A stretch of DNA of 64,000 bases from positions 1 through 64,000 of the forward strand of contig JAHEDG010000009.1 in assembly GCA_024641335.1 (NCBI GenBank), read 5' to 3'. Each line of letters opens with the position of its first letter. Position 1 is the first letter of the stretch. The position numbers and the translations under genes were made by a program. The DNA comes from Candidatus Zixiibacteriota bacterium (GTDB lineage: Bacteria > Zixibacteria > MSB-5A5 > UBA10806). Under the pieces are notes generated by a model that was given only the letters and a program-made list of their open reading frames with translations, ran no database searches and was not told the origin of the DNA. Positions 46,675 through 57,136 of this stretch are shown in pieces.

Positions 46675-48289
46675 GGTTCATAATCGATCTTAAATTAAAT
46701 ACCATACCGGTCCCGAACGATATATAGATTTCGTTTCTAGACAGCGAGCGGGCCAGGTCGAGCCTGATGACACGCGAGGTAGATGAGCGGGTCAGGCCGA
46801 ATCGGAGTCCCAGGCCGATATCTGATTTCAGGTCTCCTGTATCGATTGGCTCATTTTTCCCCCAGACATTGCCAATATCGAAAAAAGCCGCTCCCCCGAT
46901 TCTGATAGTCAGGATTTCCAGAGGCAGATAGAAACGGTATTCCAGATTCGCCAGCGCCGCTTTATCCCCGGAAAATTCGTAGGCCGAATACCCCCGCATT
47001 CCGTTTTGTCCTCCAAGAACCGTTTGAAAGGTAGATTTCTGACGCCAGGCGAAACTGGAGAGACCCCGGAGAGCCAAAACCTGTGAATCGAATGCCTTAT
47101 AATAGAACATCAACTCGCTGATATGCGTGATCAATTCACTCTGTCCGTTATGATGCCACCAGTATACGTTATCTCTTCCGCCGATAAACAGATTATTCGC
47201 GGGCATTACAAGAAAATTCGCTTTTATTTCAGGTCTGGTTCCGATATAGTCGGCTCCGAACAGATCGTCCGACTTGCCTATCAGGAACTTAATCGATCCG
47301 CCCATTGTCAAATCTTCCGGCGTCCCGGCCTCGTCGAGGTAGCGGCGCATATCGTATCGAACCGAGGAAAATCCGAAACCCAGGGATGGATAAGAGAATA
47401 TCTCATCGCCAGGTATGATAGAATTATACGGAGACGTAATATCGTCCGGAGAGTTCTCCAGCGATTTGTAGGTAAAATCGGCGTACAGATTAAGCCTGTC
47501 ATTTCGACCGAAGGAATATACTGTGTTGAGCTCGAACATCCGGGAAATTTTTCTATATCGAAAAACCTCGATGCCTTCGTAATAGAACCGTGAAATACCG
47601 TCATTGTTCGCGTAACTGGACCTGAATCCGAACGGGATCGACAGGGAGTATTGCGGACGGCCCAGATACAGCAGATAACTATCACCCAGATCGAAATTCG
47701 AATAATATAAAATTCCGGCGAATCTGGATCGTCCGATGCGGTCGTCCGAAAAATACAAAGAATAACCGTTGTCATCATCGGTGGTCCGGCCGGTTATCTG
47801 GAAAGCCCGTCCATAACCGAGCAAATTAACATCTGACAGCGACGCCCCGATGTTGTACTTACCGCCCCCTCCCTCCAAAAACAGGGCCGCTTCCAGGGTC
47901 CAATAATCCATTGTGGTCACTACCAGATCAACCCCGTCATCGCCGTTGGCAGAACCGGTAATTTCGGCCTCTCCTATAAACTGTCGCAGGCGGAGATTAC
48001 GCTCGCTCTCTTCGATCTTCAAAAGATCCAGAGGTTGACCGATTTCAAAGAGCAGTTCTTCCCTGATCACATGTTCCCTGGTTATCACATGAAGACTGTT
48101 GGCCCAGCGGAAATAAAACGGTTGATTGGCGCCGGTATCGTCGAATACATTTTTCCTGACAATCTTTATGCTCCTTATAATTCTCCCCTCGAATCCGGCC
48201 ATTCCCTCCTCATGCGGCCCGCAGAACGAGATCCTGAATCCGAAAAGAATTATCGACGCGATAAGGATAATCGGGCTTTTATACTTCAT
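46667..48289 (-). CDS. Omp85/BamA-like outer-membrane protein with short POTRA region
   Basis: Signal peptide, POTRA-like IRSIKIVRKNVFDDT...EELLFEIGQPLDLLKIEESERNLRLRQFIGEAEI, then barrel with VLGGQNGMRGYSAYEFSGDKAALANLEYRFYLPL. Confidence 0.8.
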   Translation of the reverse strand: MKYKSPIILIASIILFGFRISFCGPHEEGMAGFEGRIIRSIKIVRKNVFDDTGANQPFYFRWANSLHVITREHVIREELLFEIGQPLDLLKIEESERNLRLRQFIGEAEITGSANGDDGVDLVVTTMDYWTLEAALFLEGGGGKYNIGASLSDVNLLGYGRAFQITGRTTDDDNGYSLYFSDDRIGRSRFAGILYYSNFDLGDSYLLYLGRPQYSLSIPFGFRSSYANNDGISRFYYEGIEVFRYRKISRMFELNTVYSFGRNDRLNLYADFTYKSLENSPDDITSPYNSIIPGDEIFSYPSLGFGFSSVRYDMRRYLDEAGTPEDLTMGGSIKFLIGKSDDLFGADYIGTRPEIKANFLVMPANNLFIGGRDNVYWWHHNGQSELITHISELMFYYKAFDSQVLALRGLSSFAWRQKSTFQTVLGGQNGMRGYSAYEFSGDKAALANLEYRFYLPLEILTIRIGGAAFFDIGNVWGKNEPIDTGDLKSDIGLGLRFGLTRSSTSRVIRLDLARSLSRNEIYISFGTGMVFNLRSIMNHD

Positions 48290-48867
48290 AAAAACATTCT
48301 TACGGCCATCGGCAGGATTTTATGCTCGATTCGAAGCACCCTGGCGGATAATGATTCAGGGCTGTCATCGGATAATACCGGGACCGTTCGCTGGATTAAT
48401 ATTGCCCCATGATCGAATATCTCGTCGACAAAATGCACCGAGGCTCCGGAAAGCATGTCGCCGGATCGGATAACCGCCCTGTGCACATTCAAGCCGTACA
48501 TGCCTTCTCCACCGTATTTCGGGAGAAGGGCGGGATGGATATTTATTATTCGGCTTTTAAATTTCCTTATTATCTCGATCGGCAGAAGCTTCATATAGCC
48601 TGCCAAAATGATCAGATTTATTGTATGCTTGTCGAGAGCTTCAAGGATGGCCGTCACAAAATCGGACCCGTCGGGGTAACGTTTACCACTTATATGATAA
48701 CCGTTTATGCCGGCATTGGCGGCCCTTACCAGGGCATGGGATCCTGAGTTATTGGAAATAACGGCCGATATCCGCCCGTTAAGACGTCCTTCTCCGGCGG
48801 CGTCGATAAGCGCCTGAAGGTTGGTTCCACCGCCCGAGACGAAAACAGCTATTGAGAGTTCAGACAT
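48286..48867 (-). CDS. purN: Phosphoribosylglycinamide formyltransferase
   Basis: IAVFVSGGGTNLQALIDA, INIHPALLPKYGGEGMYGLNVHRAVIRSGDMLSGASVHFVDEIFDHGAIL. Confidence 0.97.
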   Translation of the reverse strand: MSELSIAVFVSGGGTNLQALIDAAGEGRLNGRISAVISNNSGSHALVRAANAGINGYHISGKRYPDGSDFVTAILEALDKHTINLIILAGYMKLLPIEIIRKFKSRIINIHPALLPKYGGEGMYGLNVHRAVIRSGDMLSGASVHFVDEIFDHGAILIQRTVPVLSDDSPESLSARVLRIEHKILPMAVRMFL

Positions 48868-49141
48868 TAATCTTTTCCTTTAACTTATCCGGTTTTTCCG
48901 ACCCCCGGGGCTTCCAATATTAAGACTTTTCCAATCCAAATAAATCCATCCGATAATTTCCAGAAATAATTACTGTTCCGAGGAGATTTTATGGCGTCAC
49001 CTCGAGTTGTTCAAGTTAAGCGGAGTTTGAGACTTAGTCAATACGAAACCACGCTTAATTTGGAAAACATCGATAGCCCTTTCTCTTGTTTTTTTAAAGA
49101 TTTGCGATATATTGACCTAAATGGAAAAACGGAGGCAATCG

Positions 49142-52081
49142 ATGATTCAGCTCAGATTATTTTTCGCGACAGTAATAATTGTATCGGTTACCGTTTCCGC
49201 GGTTTCAGCTAAGAAGGCGCCAGGAAGCGAGAGTATTGTAGAAAAACAATATGTCCCCCCCCTATCCGGAGCGCCGGCCGCTTTACTTAACGAAAATACA
49301 CTGGAAGGCCTGGCCGCGCGAACATATTACCCGGATTTTATCTCCGATTTCACCCAGCCTGATAAAATCGCTGAAGATTACTTGAAAAGAAACTACCTTG
49401 TACTGGGTATCGATCCCGACGGGCTTGATAGAGAGCTAATTATGGAGCAGCATTCTCCCGCGGGATATCATATCAGATTTCAGCAGATCTACGATGGAAT
49501 CCCTGTTTTTTCCAGACAGATTTTGGTCAATATCAATAAATCGGGAAGCATTTCCTCGGTCATTTCCGATTACGCCTCCGGAATTGACAATCTCTCCGTC
49601 GTTCCGACCGTGACCTCTCGATCGGCTGAAAATATCGCCTTGGCTCGGATCGGAGCCGGTACTTTACGGGGCGATACTCAAACCGAACTCGTTGTTTATG
49701 TCGGAAATGAGGGACCGTCTTTGTGCTGGAAAGTCCTGGTGCTTGCTCTCGAGCCTCTGGGCGACTGGCAGGTTTTTGTCGACGCCGGCGACGGCAGGAT
49801 AGCGGATGTTTCCAATATAATGCTGTTTATTGACGGTTCAGGCTTTACCTTCGAACCCAACCCCATCGTATCTGAACGGAATATTGCCCTCAGAGATTCA
49901 ACCGATAGAAATTACGAGGCTCTGACCAATGCCAGGTTCGATGTTACTCTTACGGATCTTAACCCTCCTCAAAACAACCGGTATTATCTTTCCGGGTCGT
50001 GGGTAAATACATCGCCGACTAGTAACCGGGCCAATGAGGCCTCCCCCGACGATTTTCATTACAACCGTCAGGATGATCGTTTCGAGGAGGTCGTGGTATA
50101 CTATCAGCTCAGTTCATGCCACGCCTTTTATGAATCCCTCGGCTTCGATAATATAATGAACTTCTCTATTGGAGTGGCTGTTAACGGCACGACTCAGGAT
50201 AACTCCTGGTACTCCCCCGGAAACCGTCAGCTGACCTTCGGATCGGGGGGAGTTGACGACGGCGAGGATGGCGACGTGATAATTCACGAATATGGTCATG
50301 CCACGCAGCATAACCAGGTTCCCGGATGGGGCCAGACACATGAAGGCGGTTCCATGGGGGAGGGCTTCGGAGATTATCTTTCGGTAGCGTTCGCTCATCC
50401 GGTCTTCAATGATTGGGACGAAGCCCAGGTTTTCGATTGGGACGCTAATCCCAGGGATAATTTCTGGCCGGGCCGGAGAGTGGATAACAATAAGCACTAC
50501 CCGGAAAATATGCAGGGTGAGGTCCACGCTGACGGGGAAATATGGAGCAGATGCCTTTGGGATTTGCAAAATTCCATAGCCTGCGACACAGCCGCTCAGT
50601 TGGTTTTAGCCAGTCACTTTTATCTGACATCAAACGCCAATTTCATAGACGGCGCGAACGCTATTCTCGAGGCTGATATCAATATTTACGCTGGACGGCA
50701 TTTATTGCAAATAGGCCAGGCTTTTGTGGATCGGGGGATTTTCGAGCAATTGCCCTTTGAGCTGGATATCCATCACCAGCCGCTTGGCGATACCGAGGAT
50801 ATCAACGGGCCATATGTGATAACCGCTCAAATAGCCCATACATTTCCGCTCGAAACTGTCAGCCTTTATTACAAATACGATCAAAATTCCGACTTTATAT
50901 TGGCTGAGATGAGACCTACCCAGAATCCTAACGAATACACTGAGGATATTCCCGGCCAAAGCCATGAATCAACGATATTCTATTACATCAGGGTTGCCGA
51001 CAGCCTCAATATGGAAAATACTCTGCCTGATGGAGCTCCGGCAAATTCGTTTGAGTTTATTGCCGGACCGGATATTATCGATCCTGTAATAGTACATGAA
51101 CCGCTTGGCAATATTCCTGATATCCAATGGCCATCGACTGTGACGGCAACGGTAACCGATAATATCGGTGTGGATTCCGTCATTGTCGAATATCGGATCA
51201 ATGAAAGTCCGTTCTCGTCGTTGCCGCTGCAATATGTCGACAGCGCCGGTACCTGGGAGACTATCCTGCAGGGCGAGATCGAATCAGGGGATATTATCAG
51301 CTACCGTCTGAAAGCGAAAGACTCATCCTCCAATGGAAATATCTCTTATTTTCCGGAGCAGGGATATATCTCCTTTGAAATTCTGCGGATGCATACCATT
51401 ATTTATTCCTCCAGCGTAAATTCCGCCATTCCCGACAATAGCAGTCAGGGTATAGTGGATACTCTTGTTGTGCTCGAGGATCTGGAGATTTACGAAGTTG
51501 ACGTTTATGTAGACATAACGCACCCGCGGGTAGGAGATCTGAGGGTCATAATTATGTCGCCATTCAACAGGTATGTATTCCTGCATAACAGAACCGGCGG
51601 AGGCAACGATAATATTGTCGGCTGGTTTGACGATGAAATAGCGCCCGACGGCCCCGGAACCTTGAACGATTATCTTGGACGTTCCTCCGAGGGAAACTGG
51701 CGCCTTAATGTCTCCGATCTGGCCACCGGCGAAACCGGCCTTTTCAACAGCTGGCAGATAAGAATCAGGGGTACAGGAACGATGGTCGGCATTGAGGATC
51801 AAAACCCGGTTTTGCCCGAAAATCTGACATTGCGCCAGAATTACCCTAACCCGTTCAACCCGACTACGACCCTTGCTTTTACCCTTCCAGAGGCAGGATC
51901 GGTGAGGTTGGAAATTTTCGATCTTTTGGGTAGACGGGTCTCTTCGCTTATTGACGACGATCTTCCAGCGGGCGAGCATTCGGTTTACTGGGACGCTTCC
52001 GGTCAGGCATCCGGTGTTTACTTTGCGAGATTGATTCATAGCGGGAATACGGACGTTATCAGAATGTCGTTGCTGAAATAA
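49142..52081 (+). CDS. Secreted M36 (fungalysin)-like metallopeptidase with P/Homo-B domain and T9SS-type C-terminal sorting domain
   Basis: FTP-like propeptide; [15 protein letters not shown]...[17 protein letters not shown]-domain [34 protein letters not shown]...[28 protein letters not shown]-terminus [22 protein letters not shown] at 49142 after GGAGG. Confidence 0.93.
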   Translation: MIQLRLFFATVIIVSVTVSAVSAKKAPGSESIVEKQYVPPLSGAPAALLNENTLEGLAARTYYPDFISDFTQPDKIAEDYLKRNYLVLGIDPDGLDRELIMEQHSPAGYHIRFQQIYDGIPVFSRQILVNINKSGSISSVISDYASGIDNLSVVPTVTSRSAENIALARIGAGTLRGDTQTELVVYVGNEGPSLCWKVLVLALEPLGDWQVFVDAGDGRIADVSNIMLFIDGSGFTFEPNPIVSERNIALRDSTDRNYEALTNARFDVTLTDLNPPQNNRYYLSGSWVNTSPTSNRANEASPDDFHYNRQDDRFEEVVVYYQLSSCHAFYESLGFDNIMNFSIGVAVNGTTQDNSWYSPGNRQLTFGSGGVDDGEDGDVIIHEYGHATQHNQVPGWGQTHEGGSMGEGFGDYLSVAFAHPVFNDWDEAQVFDWDANPRDNFWPGRRVDNNKHYPENMQGEVHADGEIWSRCLWDLQNSIACDTAAQLVLASHFYLTSNANFIDGANAILEADINIYAGRHLLQIGQAFVDRGIFEQLPFELDIHHQPLGDTEDINGPYVITAQIAHTFPLETVSLYYKYDQNSDFILAEMRPTQNPNEYTEDIPGQSHESTIFYYIRVADSLNMENTLPDGAPANSFEFIAGPDIIDPVIVHEPLGNIPDIQWPSTVTATVTDNIGVDSVIVEYRINESPFSSLPLQYVDSAGTWETILQGEIESGDIISYRLKAKDSSSNGNISYFPEQGYISFEILRMHTIIYSSSVNSAIPDNSSQGIVDTLVVLEDLEIYEVDVYVDITHPRVGDLRVIIMSPFNRYVFLHNRTGGGNDNIVGWFDDEIAPDGPGTLNDYLGRSSEGNWRLNVSDLATGETGLFNSWQIRIRGTGTMVGIEDQNPVLPENLTLRQNYPNPFNPTTTLAFTLPEAGSVRLEIFDLLGRRVSSLIDDDLPAGEHSVYWDASGQASGVYFARLIHSGNTDVIRMSLLK

Positions 52082-52104
52082 AAATCTGGATTTATCCTAA
52101 AATA

Positions 52105-52130
52105 AAAGGGCGGAGTTATATCCGCCCTTT
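52105..52130 (+). terminator. Rho-independent terminator (possibly bidirectional)
   Basis: AAAGGGCGGA-gttata-TCCGCCCTTT followed by a T-rich run, between convergent genes. Confidence 0.8.
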
Positions 52131-52153
52131 GTTATTTATTCTAATCGCTATTA

Positions 52154-53596
52154 TCAATCGTCCGGGGCTATCGCTTCCTTTTTGGTCATAAGGAATTCGT
52201 GCATAGCCCTGGCCGCCACTTTCCCAGCTCCAGCCGCGAGGATAACGGTCGCTCCCCCGGTGACTATATCCCCTCCAGCGTAAACACCCTCGCGCGATGT
52301 TTTCATCGATTCTTCGTTAACTACAATATTCCCCCAACGATTAGTCTCCAGACCCGGTGTGGTCTGTGGTATCAAGGGGTTGGAGGAATTACCGATCGCC
52401 ACGACGACTAAATCGACATCGAGAGTAAAATTAGAGCCCTCTATCGGTATAGGACGGCGTCTGCCGGAATCGTCAGGCTCTCCGAGCTTCATGGTGATGC
52501 ATTCCATCGCCGTGACCTTGCCGCTGTCATCTCCGATAAACCGGACGGGATTGGTCAGCATGTGGAACTGCACTCCTTCCTGCTGCGCATGGTGAATCTC
52601 CTCTGCCCTGGCAGGCATTTCGGCCTCGGAACGTCGATATACGATATAGGCGTTTTCAGCTCCGAGCCTCAAAGCTGTCCTGACCGAATCCATTGCCGTA
52701 TTCCCGCCGCCCAATACGGCGACATTCCGGCCTTTGATGATGGGAGTATCATATGTGGGAAAATCGAATGCTCTCATCAGATTAGATCGGGTCAGATACT
52801 CGTTTGACGAATATATGCCGATCAGGTTCTCTCCTGGAATGCCCATGAAATTGGGTAGACCGGCGCCGGTTCCAATGAAGACAGCGTCGTAACCCATATC
52901 GAACAGTTCATCTATAGTATCGCTCTTGCCAATTACTGTCGAATTTTTGAAATCCACTCCCATTTCCGCCAGAAAATCGCATTCGGACTGAACTATTTTC
53001 TTTGGCAGGCGGAATTCCGGGATTCCATAGACCAGTACCCCGCCCGGTTTATGAAGCGCCTCGAAAATAGTTACTTTGTGCCCGAGCTTGACCAGATCCC
53101 CGGCGACTGTCAGCCCGGCCGGACCTGATCCGACTACCGCGACTTTTAGTCCGGTTGAGGGGGCCATTTCGGGCAGACGGGTCAGCTTGTTTTCCCGTTC
53201 GTAATCCGCCACAAACCTCTCGAGATATCCGATAGCCACTGGCGTGAATTTTTTGGATAGTATACAAACCGCCTCGCATTGTTCTTCCTGAGGACAGACT
53301 CTCCCGCAGATAGCCGGCAGAGAGTTGGTTTCTTTAATCTTACGGGCCGCCCCGGCAAAATCGCCTTCCACCACAAGGGTCAGGAACCCGGGTATATCCA
53401 CCTCGACCGGGCATCCGGCCACGCAGGGCGCTTTGGTGCATTCAAGACATCTGGACGCTTCCAAAACAGCTACTGCTTCAGCCAGGCCGAAAGGTACTTC
53501 ATTGAAATTTCTTATCCGTTCAAGGGGTTCCTGCTCAGGCATTCCACAGCGAGGAATCTTCATCCGATCTTTTTTTTGAATTCTCTCAACAGCCAA
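52154..53596 (-). CDS. gltA: NADPH-dependent glutamate synthase small subunit-like / NfnB-like flavoprotein
   Basis: CLECTKAPCVAGCPVEVDIPGFL, CGRVCPQEEQCEA, VAVVGSGPAGLTVAGDL, VAVLGGGNTAMDSVRTALRLGAE. Confidence 0.93.
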   Translation of the reverse strand: MAVERIQKKDRMKIPRCGMPEQEPLERIRNFNEVPFGLAEAVAVLEASRCLECTKAPCVAGCPVEVDIPGFLTLVVEGDFAGAARKIKETNSLPAICGRVCPQEEQCEAVCILSKKFTPVAIGYLERFVADYERENKLTRLPEMAPSTGLKVAVVGSGPAGLTVAGDLVKLGHKVTIFEALHKPGGVLVYGIPEFRLPKKIVQSECDFLAEMGVDFKNSTVIGKSDTIDELFDMGYDAVFIGTGAGLPNFMGIPGENLIGIYSSNEYLTRSNLMRAFDFPTYDTPIIKGRNVAVLGGGNTAMDSVRTALRLGAENAYIVYRRSEAEMPARAEEIHHAQQEGVQFHMLTNPVRFIGDDSGKVTAMECITMKLGEPDDSGRRRPIPIEGSNFTLDVDLVVVAIGNSSNPLIPQTTPGLETNRWGNIVVNEESMKTSREGVYAGGDIVTGGATVILAAGAGKVAARAMHEFLMTKKEAIAPDD

Positions 53597-53686
53597 TTTT
53601 ATCTCTCCTTAAGCCCCGAGTCCGTTGTGAAATTATTCACCATAAAATTCATTTATCGCCGTCTTTTATTCCAGACATATTTTTAT

Positions 53687-54553
53687 TTAGCCGGTATTTT
53701 TAACTGCTTCGGACAGCTTACAGGACGGCGACTCCAGAAATCTGTGAAAAGCGTCCTGTTCCTGTTCTTTATAGGCGTTAAGACGTTTGGTGAGAAGATC
53801 GAAATCTACCTGATGCCCATCGAAATCCGGGCCGTCAACACAAGCGAACTTGGTGGTATCTCCCACGGCTACGCGGCATCCACCGCACATTCCGGTCCCA
53901 TCGACCATAAGGGGATTCAACGACACCCAGGTTGGCACGTCGTATGGCCTGGTCAAGTTGGCCACAACCCTCATCATCGGAACAGGACCAATCGCCATAA
54001 TCATTCCTACTTTCTCATCGGAATCGAGGATCTTCTTCAGAACATCGGATACGAATCCATGATGGCCGTAGGAGCCATCGTCTGTGCAGACATGAAGATC
54101 GTCAGCTGCCGCCTTATGCTCATCTTCATAGAACAGGATATTTTTCGAACGAGCGCCGATAATGGTGATAACCCTATTGCCGGCTTCTTTCCAGGCCTGG
54201 GCGATGGGGTAGATCGGGGCGATCCCGATACCGCCCCCCACAAGTATGGCTGTTCCCCAGTTATCGACATGGGTAGCCAGACCGAGGGGACCGACACAAT
54301 CCAGAATTTCACCATCAGCTTCAACAGTAGTCATCAACGCCGATGTTTTTCCGACGACCTGGTAGATAATGGTCAATAAGCCGTTTTCCCTGTCGAGTCC
54401 GGCTATCGACATGGGGACTCTCTCCCCTTCTTCATTGACGCGAACAATAACGAACTGTCCCGGGCTGGCTTTGGCAACCAGCTTGGGTACATAAACTCTC
54501 ATTTTCCAGTTTTGGGGACCTATTTGGATATTATCAATCACTTTTGGCATCAT
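53687..54553 (-). CDS. Sulfide/dihydroorotate dehydrogenase-like FAD/NAD-binding protein (NfnA/SudB-like)
   Basis: VGGGIGIAPIYPIAQAWKEAGNRVITIIGARSKN; C-terminal [2Fe-2S] ligands MCGGCRVAVGDTTKFACVDGPDFDGHQVDFDLL. Confidence 0.93.
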   Translation of the reverse strand: MMPKVIDNIQIGPQNWKMRVYVPKLVAKASPGQFVIVRVNEEGERVPMSIAGLDRENGLLTIIYQVVGKTSALMTTVEADGEILDCVGPLGLATHVDNWGTAILVGGGIGIAPIYPIAQAWKEAGNRVITIIGARSKNILFYEDEHKAAADDLHVCTDDGSYGHHGFVSDVLKKILDSDEKVGMIMAIGPVPMMRVVANLTRPYDVPTWVSLNPLMVDGTGMCGGCRVAVGDTTKFACVDGPDFDGHQVDFDLLTKRLNAYKEQEQDAFHRFLESPSCKLSEAVKNTG

Positions 54554-54654
54554 TTTCCTCCAGCGCCATTATTAACAAATCACGCGATAAGATAATATCG
54601 AGCGGGATAAAATCAACCGATTTATTGATAATTCTATCTATAATAATAAAGAAA

Positions 54655-54680
54655 AAAGGCCCATCCGCCACGGGGCCTTT
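54655..54680 (-). terminator. Rho-independent terminator of argF
   Basis: AAAGGCCC-atccgccacg-GGGCCTTT with TTTTTTCTTT on the minus strand. Confidence 0.75.
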
Positions 54681-54704
54681 AATTTGGATCTATTAATTGA
54701 TTAT

Positions 54705-55625
54705 TTATGCAGATTGGATCAATTTCACCATGATCGCTTTCTGTATATGAAGGCGGTTTTCGGCCTGGTCGAAGACTATCGAATGACGGCCGTCAATTAT
54801 CTCGTCAGTAATCTCGCGTCCCCGCTCAGCGGGCAGGCAGTGCATGACGACATGGTTCGAGTCGGCTCCGGCCAAAAGTTGAGAGTTTAGTTGAAATTCC
54901 TTTAAAAGTTCAGCTTTCGAACCGGCTTGATCCTTTTGCCCCATTGACGCCCATACATCAGTATAGATGACATCGGCGTTCATCACGGCTTCCTTCGGGT
55001 TATCTGTTATGGTGATAGTTGATTTGCCGGCGTCCTTGGCTTCTTTTAATATCCGCGAATCAGGCCATGTTTCTTTTCTTGTGCCGATTCTAAGATCCAT
55101 CGGTATCAAAGAAGCAGCTTTTAGCCAGGAATTGCAGACATTGTTTCCATCGCCCAAATAGGCTATTTTTATGCCATCGATTCTCCCCTTATGCTCAATA
55201 ATAGTCAGCATATCGCCCATAATCTGGCAGGGGTGCAAAAGATCGGTCAGCCCGTTAATAACCGGTACATCGGCGTATTTAGCCAGTTCGATTAAAGATT
55301 GGTGCGAAAACGTACGTATTTCAATCATGGCCACGTATCTGGAGAGAACTTTCGCCACGTCATGAATAGATTCCCTGACTCCGAGCTCTATTTCCTTTTC
55401 GGTGATGTAAAGCGAATTCCCGCCCAGCTCATTTATACCAACTTCAAAAGATATTCGTGTTCTCAGCGACGGCTTGTGAAATATGCAGGCTACAGTTTTC
55501 CCTTTTAAAACATCCAGCACTTGCCCCTTTTTCTTTTTTAATTCCGCCGCCAGCTTTAAAGTTTCCCTGACTTCGTTTTGACTAAAGTCAGTAATGGCCA
55601 GAAAATCTTTTTTCATAAACTCCAC
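54705..55625 (-). CDS. argF: Ornithine carbamoyltransferase
   Basis: FHKPSLRTRISFEVGINELGG, NGLTDLLHPCQIMGDMLTI, YTDVWASMGQ, MHCLPAERGREITDEI. Confidence 0.97.
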   Translation of the reverse strand: MEFMKKDFLAITDFSQNEVRETLKLAAELKKKKGQVLDVLKGKTVACIFHKPSLRTRISFEVGINELGGNSLYITEKEIELGVRESIHDVAKVLSRYVAMIEIRTFSHQSLIELAKYADVPVINGLTDLLHPCQIMGDMLTIIEHKGRIDGIKIAYLGDGNNVCNSWLKAASLIPMDLRIGTRKETWPDSRILKEAKDAGKSTITITDNPKEAVMNADVIYTDVWASMGQKDQAGSKAELLKEFQLNSQLLAGADSNHVVMHCLPAERGREITDEIIDGRHSIVFDQAENRLHIQKAIMVKLIQSA

Positions 55626-55726
55626 CTAACAAGCGTACTATTTTTATCAATGATTTTTATGTTAATTCCATTTCATTTTTAACTTTTACACGATTTTCTC
55701 AATTTTACTTATTCCTCATAGTATTT

Positions 55727-57115
55727 TTATTCTTTTTTGCCCTCTAATTCGAATTTAAGTAAAGAAGAAAGCAAAACCCAAAATATTATATCAGGATATA
55801 ATGACCCCTCAGTTAATATCCCGGAACCTTCGAATAAAGACCTTCCCCATAAAGATATTATACCCGCTGCTATTCCAAATACAACCATCCTCATCTCATT
55901 GGTTTTAGCAACCGCGATAGCGCGATTTACAGCTTTTATTGAAAGTACAACTAACCATAATATCAGAAGTATCCCCATTATTCCAAGATCAACAGCTTTA
56001 CTTACAAGTATATTATGAGCATGCTGCGTCCCTTTTACGAAGCCCCTTTCCCAGGCGGAAATCATATATTTATCATATTCTTCCCTAAAATTGCCCAATC
56101 CCACTCCAAAATAAATATTTTTCGAAAATAAATCCAGTGAATTATGCCATATTTCTACTCGAGAGCTTCCACCCCTATCAAGCCTTACGGCAGTTGATAA
56201 TATTGATCTTACAGCCAGACTCGAATACAATACTGTTGCTACTAATATGCCTGTCATAACAACATATTTCAGCTTTCCATGCTTGTAAGATAAATACAGT
56301 ACAGCCAATACAAATCCAACTATGGCAGCTCGGGCGTTAGTTAGTATCAGTGCCGAAAACAATAAACCGCCCAATCCCCAATAGCAGTATTTTATTATTA
56401 TATTTTCCGAAAGCCTGGCCTGATAATACCATAATGCGATCACACATACCACGGTACCCCCGAGAATATTAGCATTAGAATATATCCCTGCGGGTTTAAG
56501 ACGGTATAATGCCAGAAAATCGATAGCGCTGGATACCTGGCTATACTGATAAATTAAATATATCGCCGATACTGCCATTGGTATGCTTATTGCAATAAAC
56601 AATTTGACAAGAATCTCTCTATGAACCAAATCATATACTACAAATACCATACCGATAAATATTATAATCCTGATAATAGCTTTTGCCTCATCTACCGTAA
56701 CGCCTCCATTTAATGCAGATATCAACATTATCAAAATAAATACTGAAAAGTACTGAACCAATGATTTCGATATTTCGATCCCTTCCTGTGAAACGACTAA
56801 TTTTCTAATTAGCCAGAATCCAATTACAAATACAGCCATCGCCGAATTCAATACGACTTTGACATCTCCCGATAAATATATCACGAATGGAATCGCGCAA
56901 AAATACAGATACAGTACTGCGTATCGATATGCCATTAAGGAATATAATAAAATAGGAATAAATAGTAACACCAGGGCTTTCAAACCAAATAATATTGAAG
57001 CAGGAACAGCTAATAAAAAAATAAATATCGAACCGATCAGAAAAAGCTTTTGGTCTTGACGCAAAATACGTCGGCTGCCCGATAACATATCCGGCAATAT
57101 TTCAAATGCACTCAT
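55727..57115 (-). CDS. O-antigen ligase/polymerase family (Wzy_C-like) membrane protein
   Basis: Multiple TM segments; ILTNARAAIVGFVLAVLYLSYKHGKLKYV and GVGLGNFREEYDKYMISAWERGFVKGTQHAHNILVSKAVDLGIMGILLILW. Confidence 0.9.
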   Translation of the reverse strand: MSAFEILPDMLSGSRRILRQDQKLFLIGSIFIFLLAVPASILFGLKALVLLFIPILLYSLMAYRYAVLYLYFCAIPFVIYLSGDVKVVLNSAMAVFVIGFWLIRKLVVSQEGIEISKSLVQYFSVFILIMLISALNGGVTVDEAKAIIRIIIFIGMVFVVYDLVHREILVKLFIAISIPMAVSAIYLIYQYSQVSSAIDFLALYRLKPAGIYSNANILGGTVVCVIALWYYQARLSENIIIKYCYWGLGGLLFSALILTNARAAIVGFVLAVLYLSYKHGKLKYVVMTGILVATVLYSSLAVRSILSTAVRLDRGGSSRVEIWHNSLDLFSKNIYFGVGLGNFREEYDKYMISAWERGFVKGTQHAHNILVSKAVDLGIMGILLILWLVVLSIKAVNRAIAVAKTNEMRMVVFGIAAGIISLWGRSLFEGSGILTEGSLYPDIIFWVLLSSLLKFELEGKKE

Positions 57116-57136
57116 CTTATAGATATCCGACCTTCC

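Noticed and set aside
21485-48974. Identical 14-mer CAGAAATAATTACT at 21485-21498 and 48961-48974, both intergenic near secreted protease genes
   Set aside because: Several 14-mer matches are expected by chance in 64 kb and the orientation relative to genes is not consistent.
53279-54379. 366-aa plus-strand ORF
   Set aside because: Overlaps the opposite strands of gltA and the NfnA-like gene; no recognisable domain.
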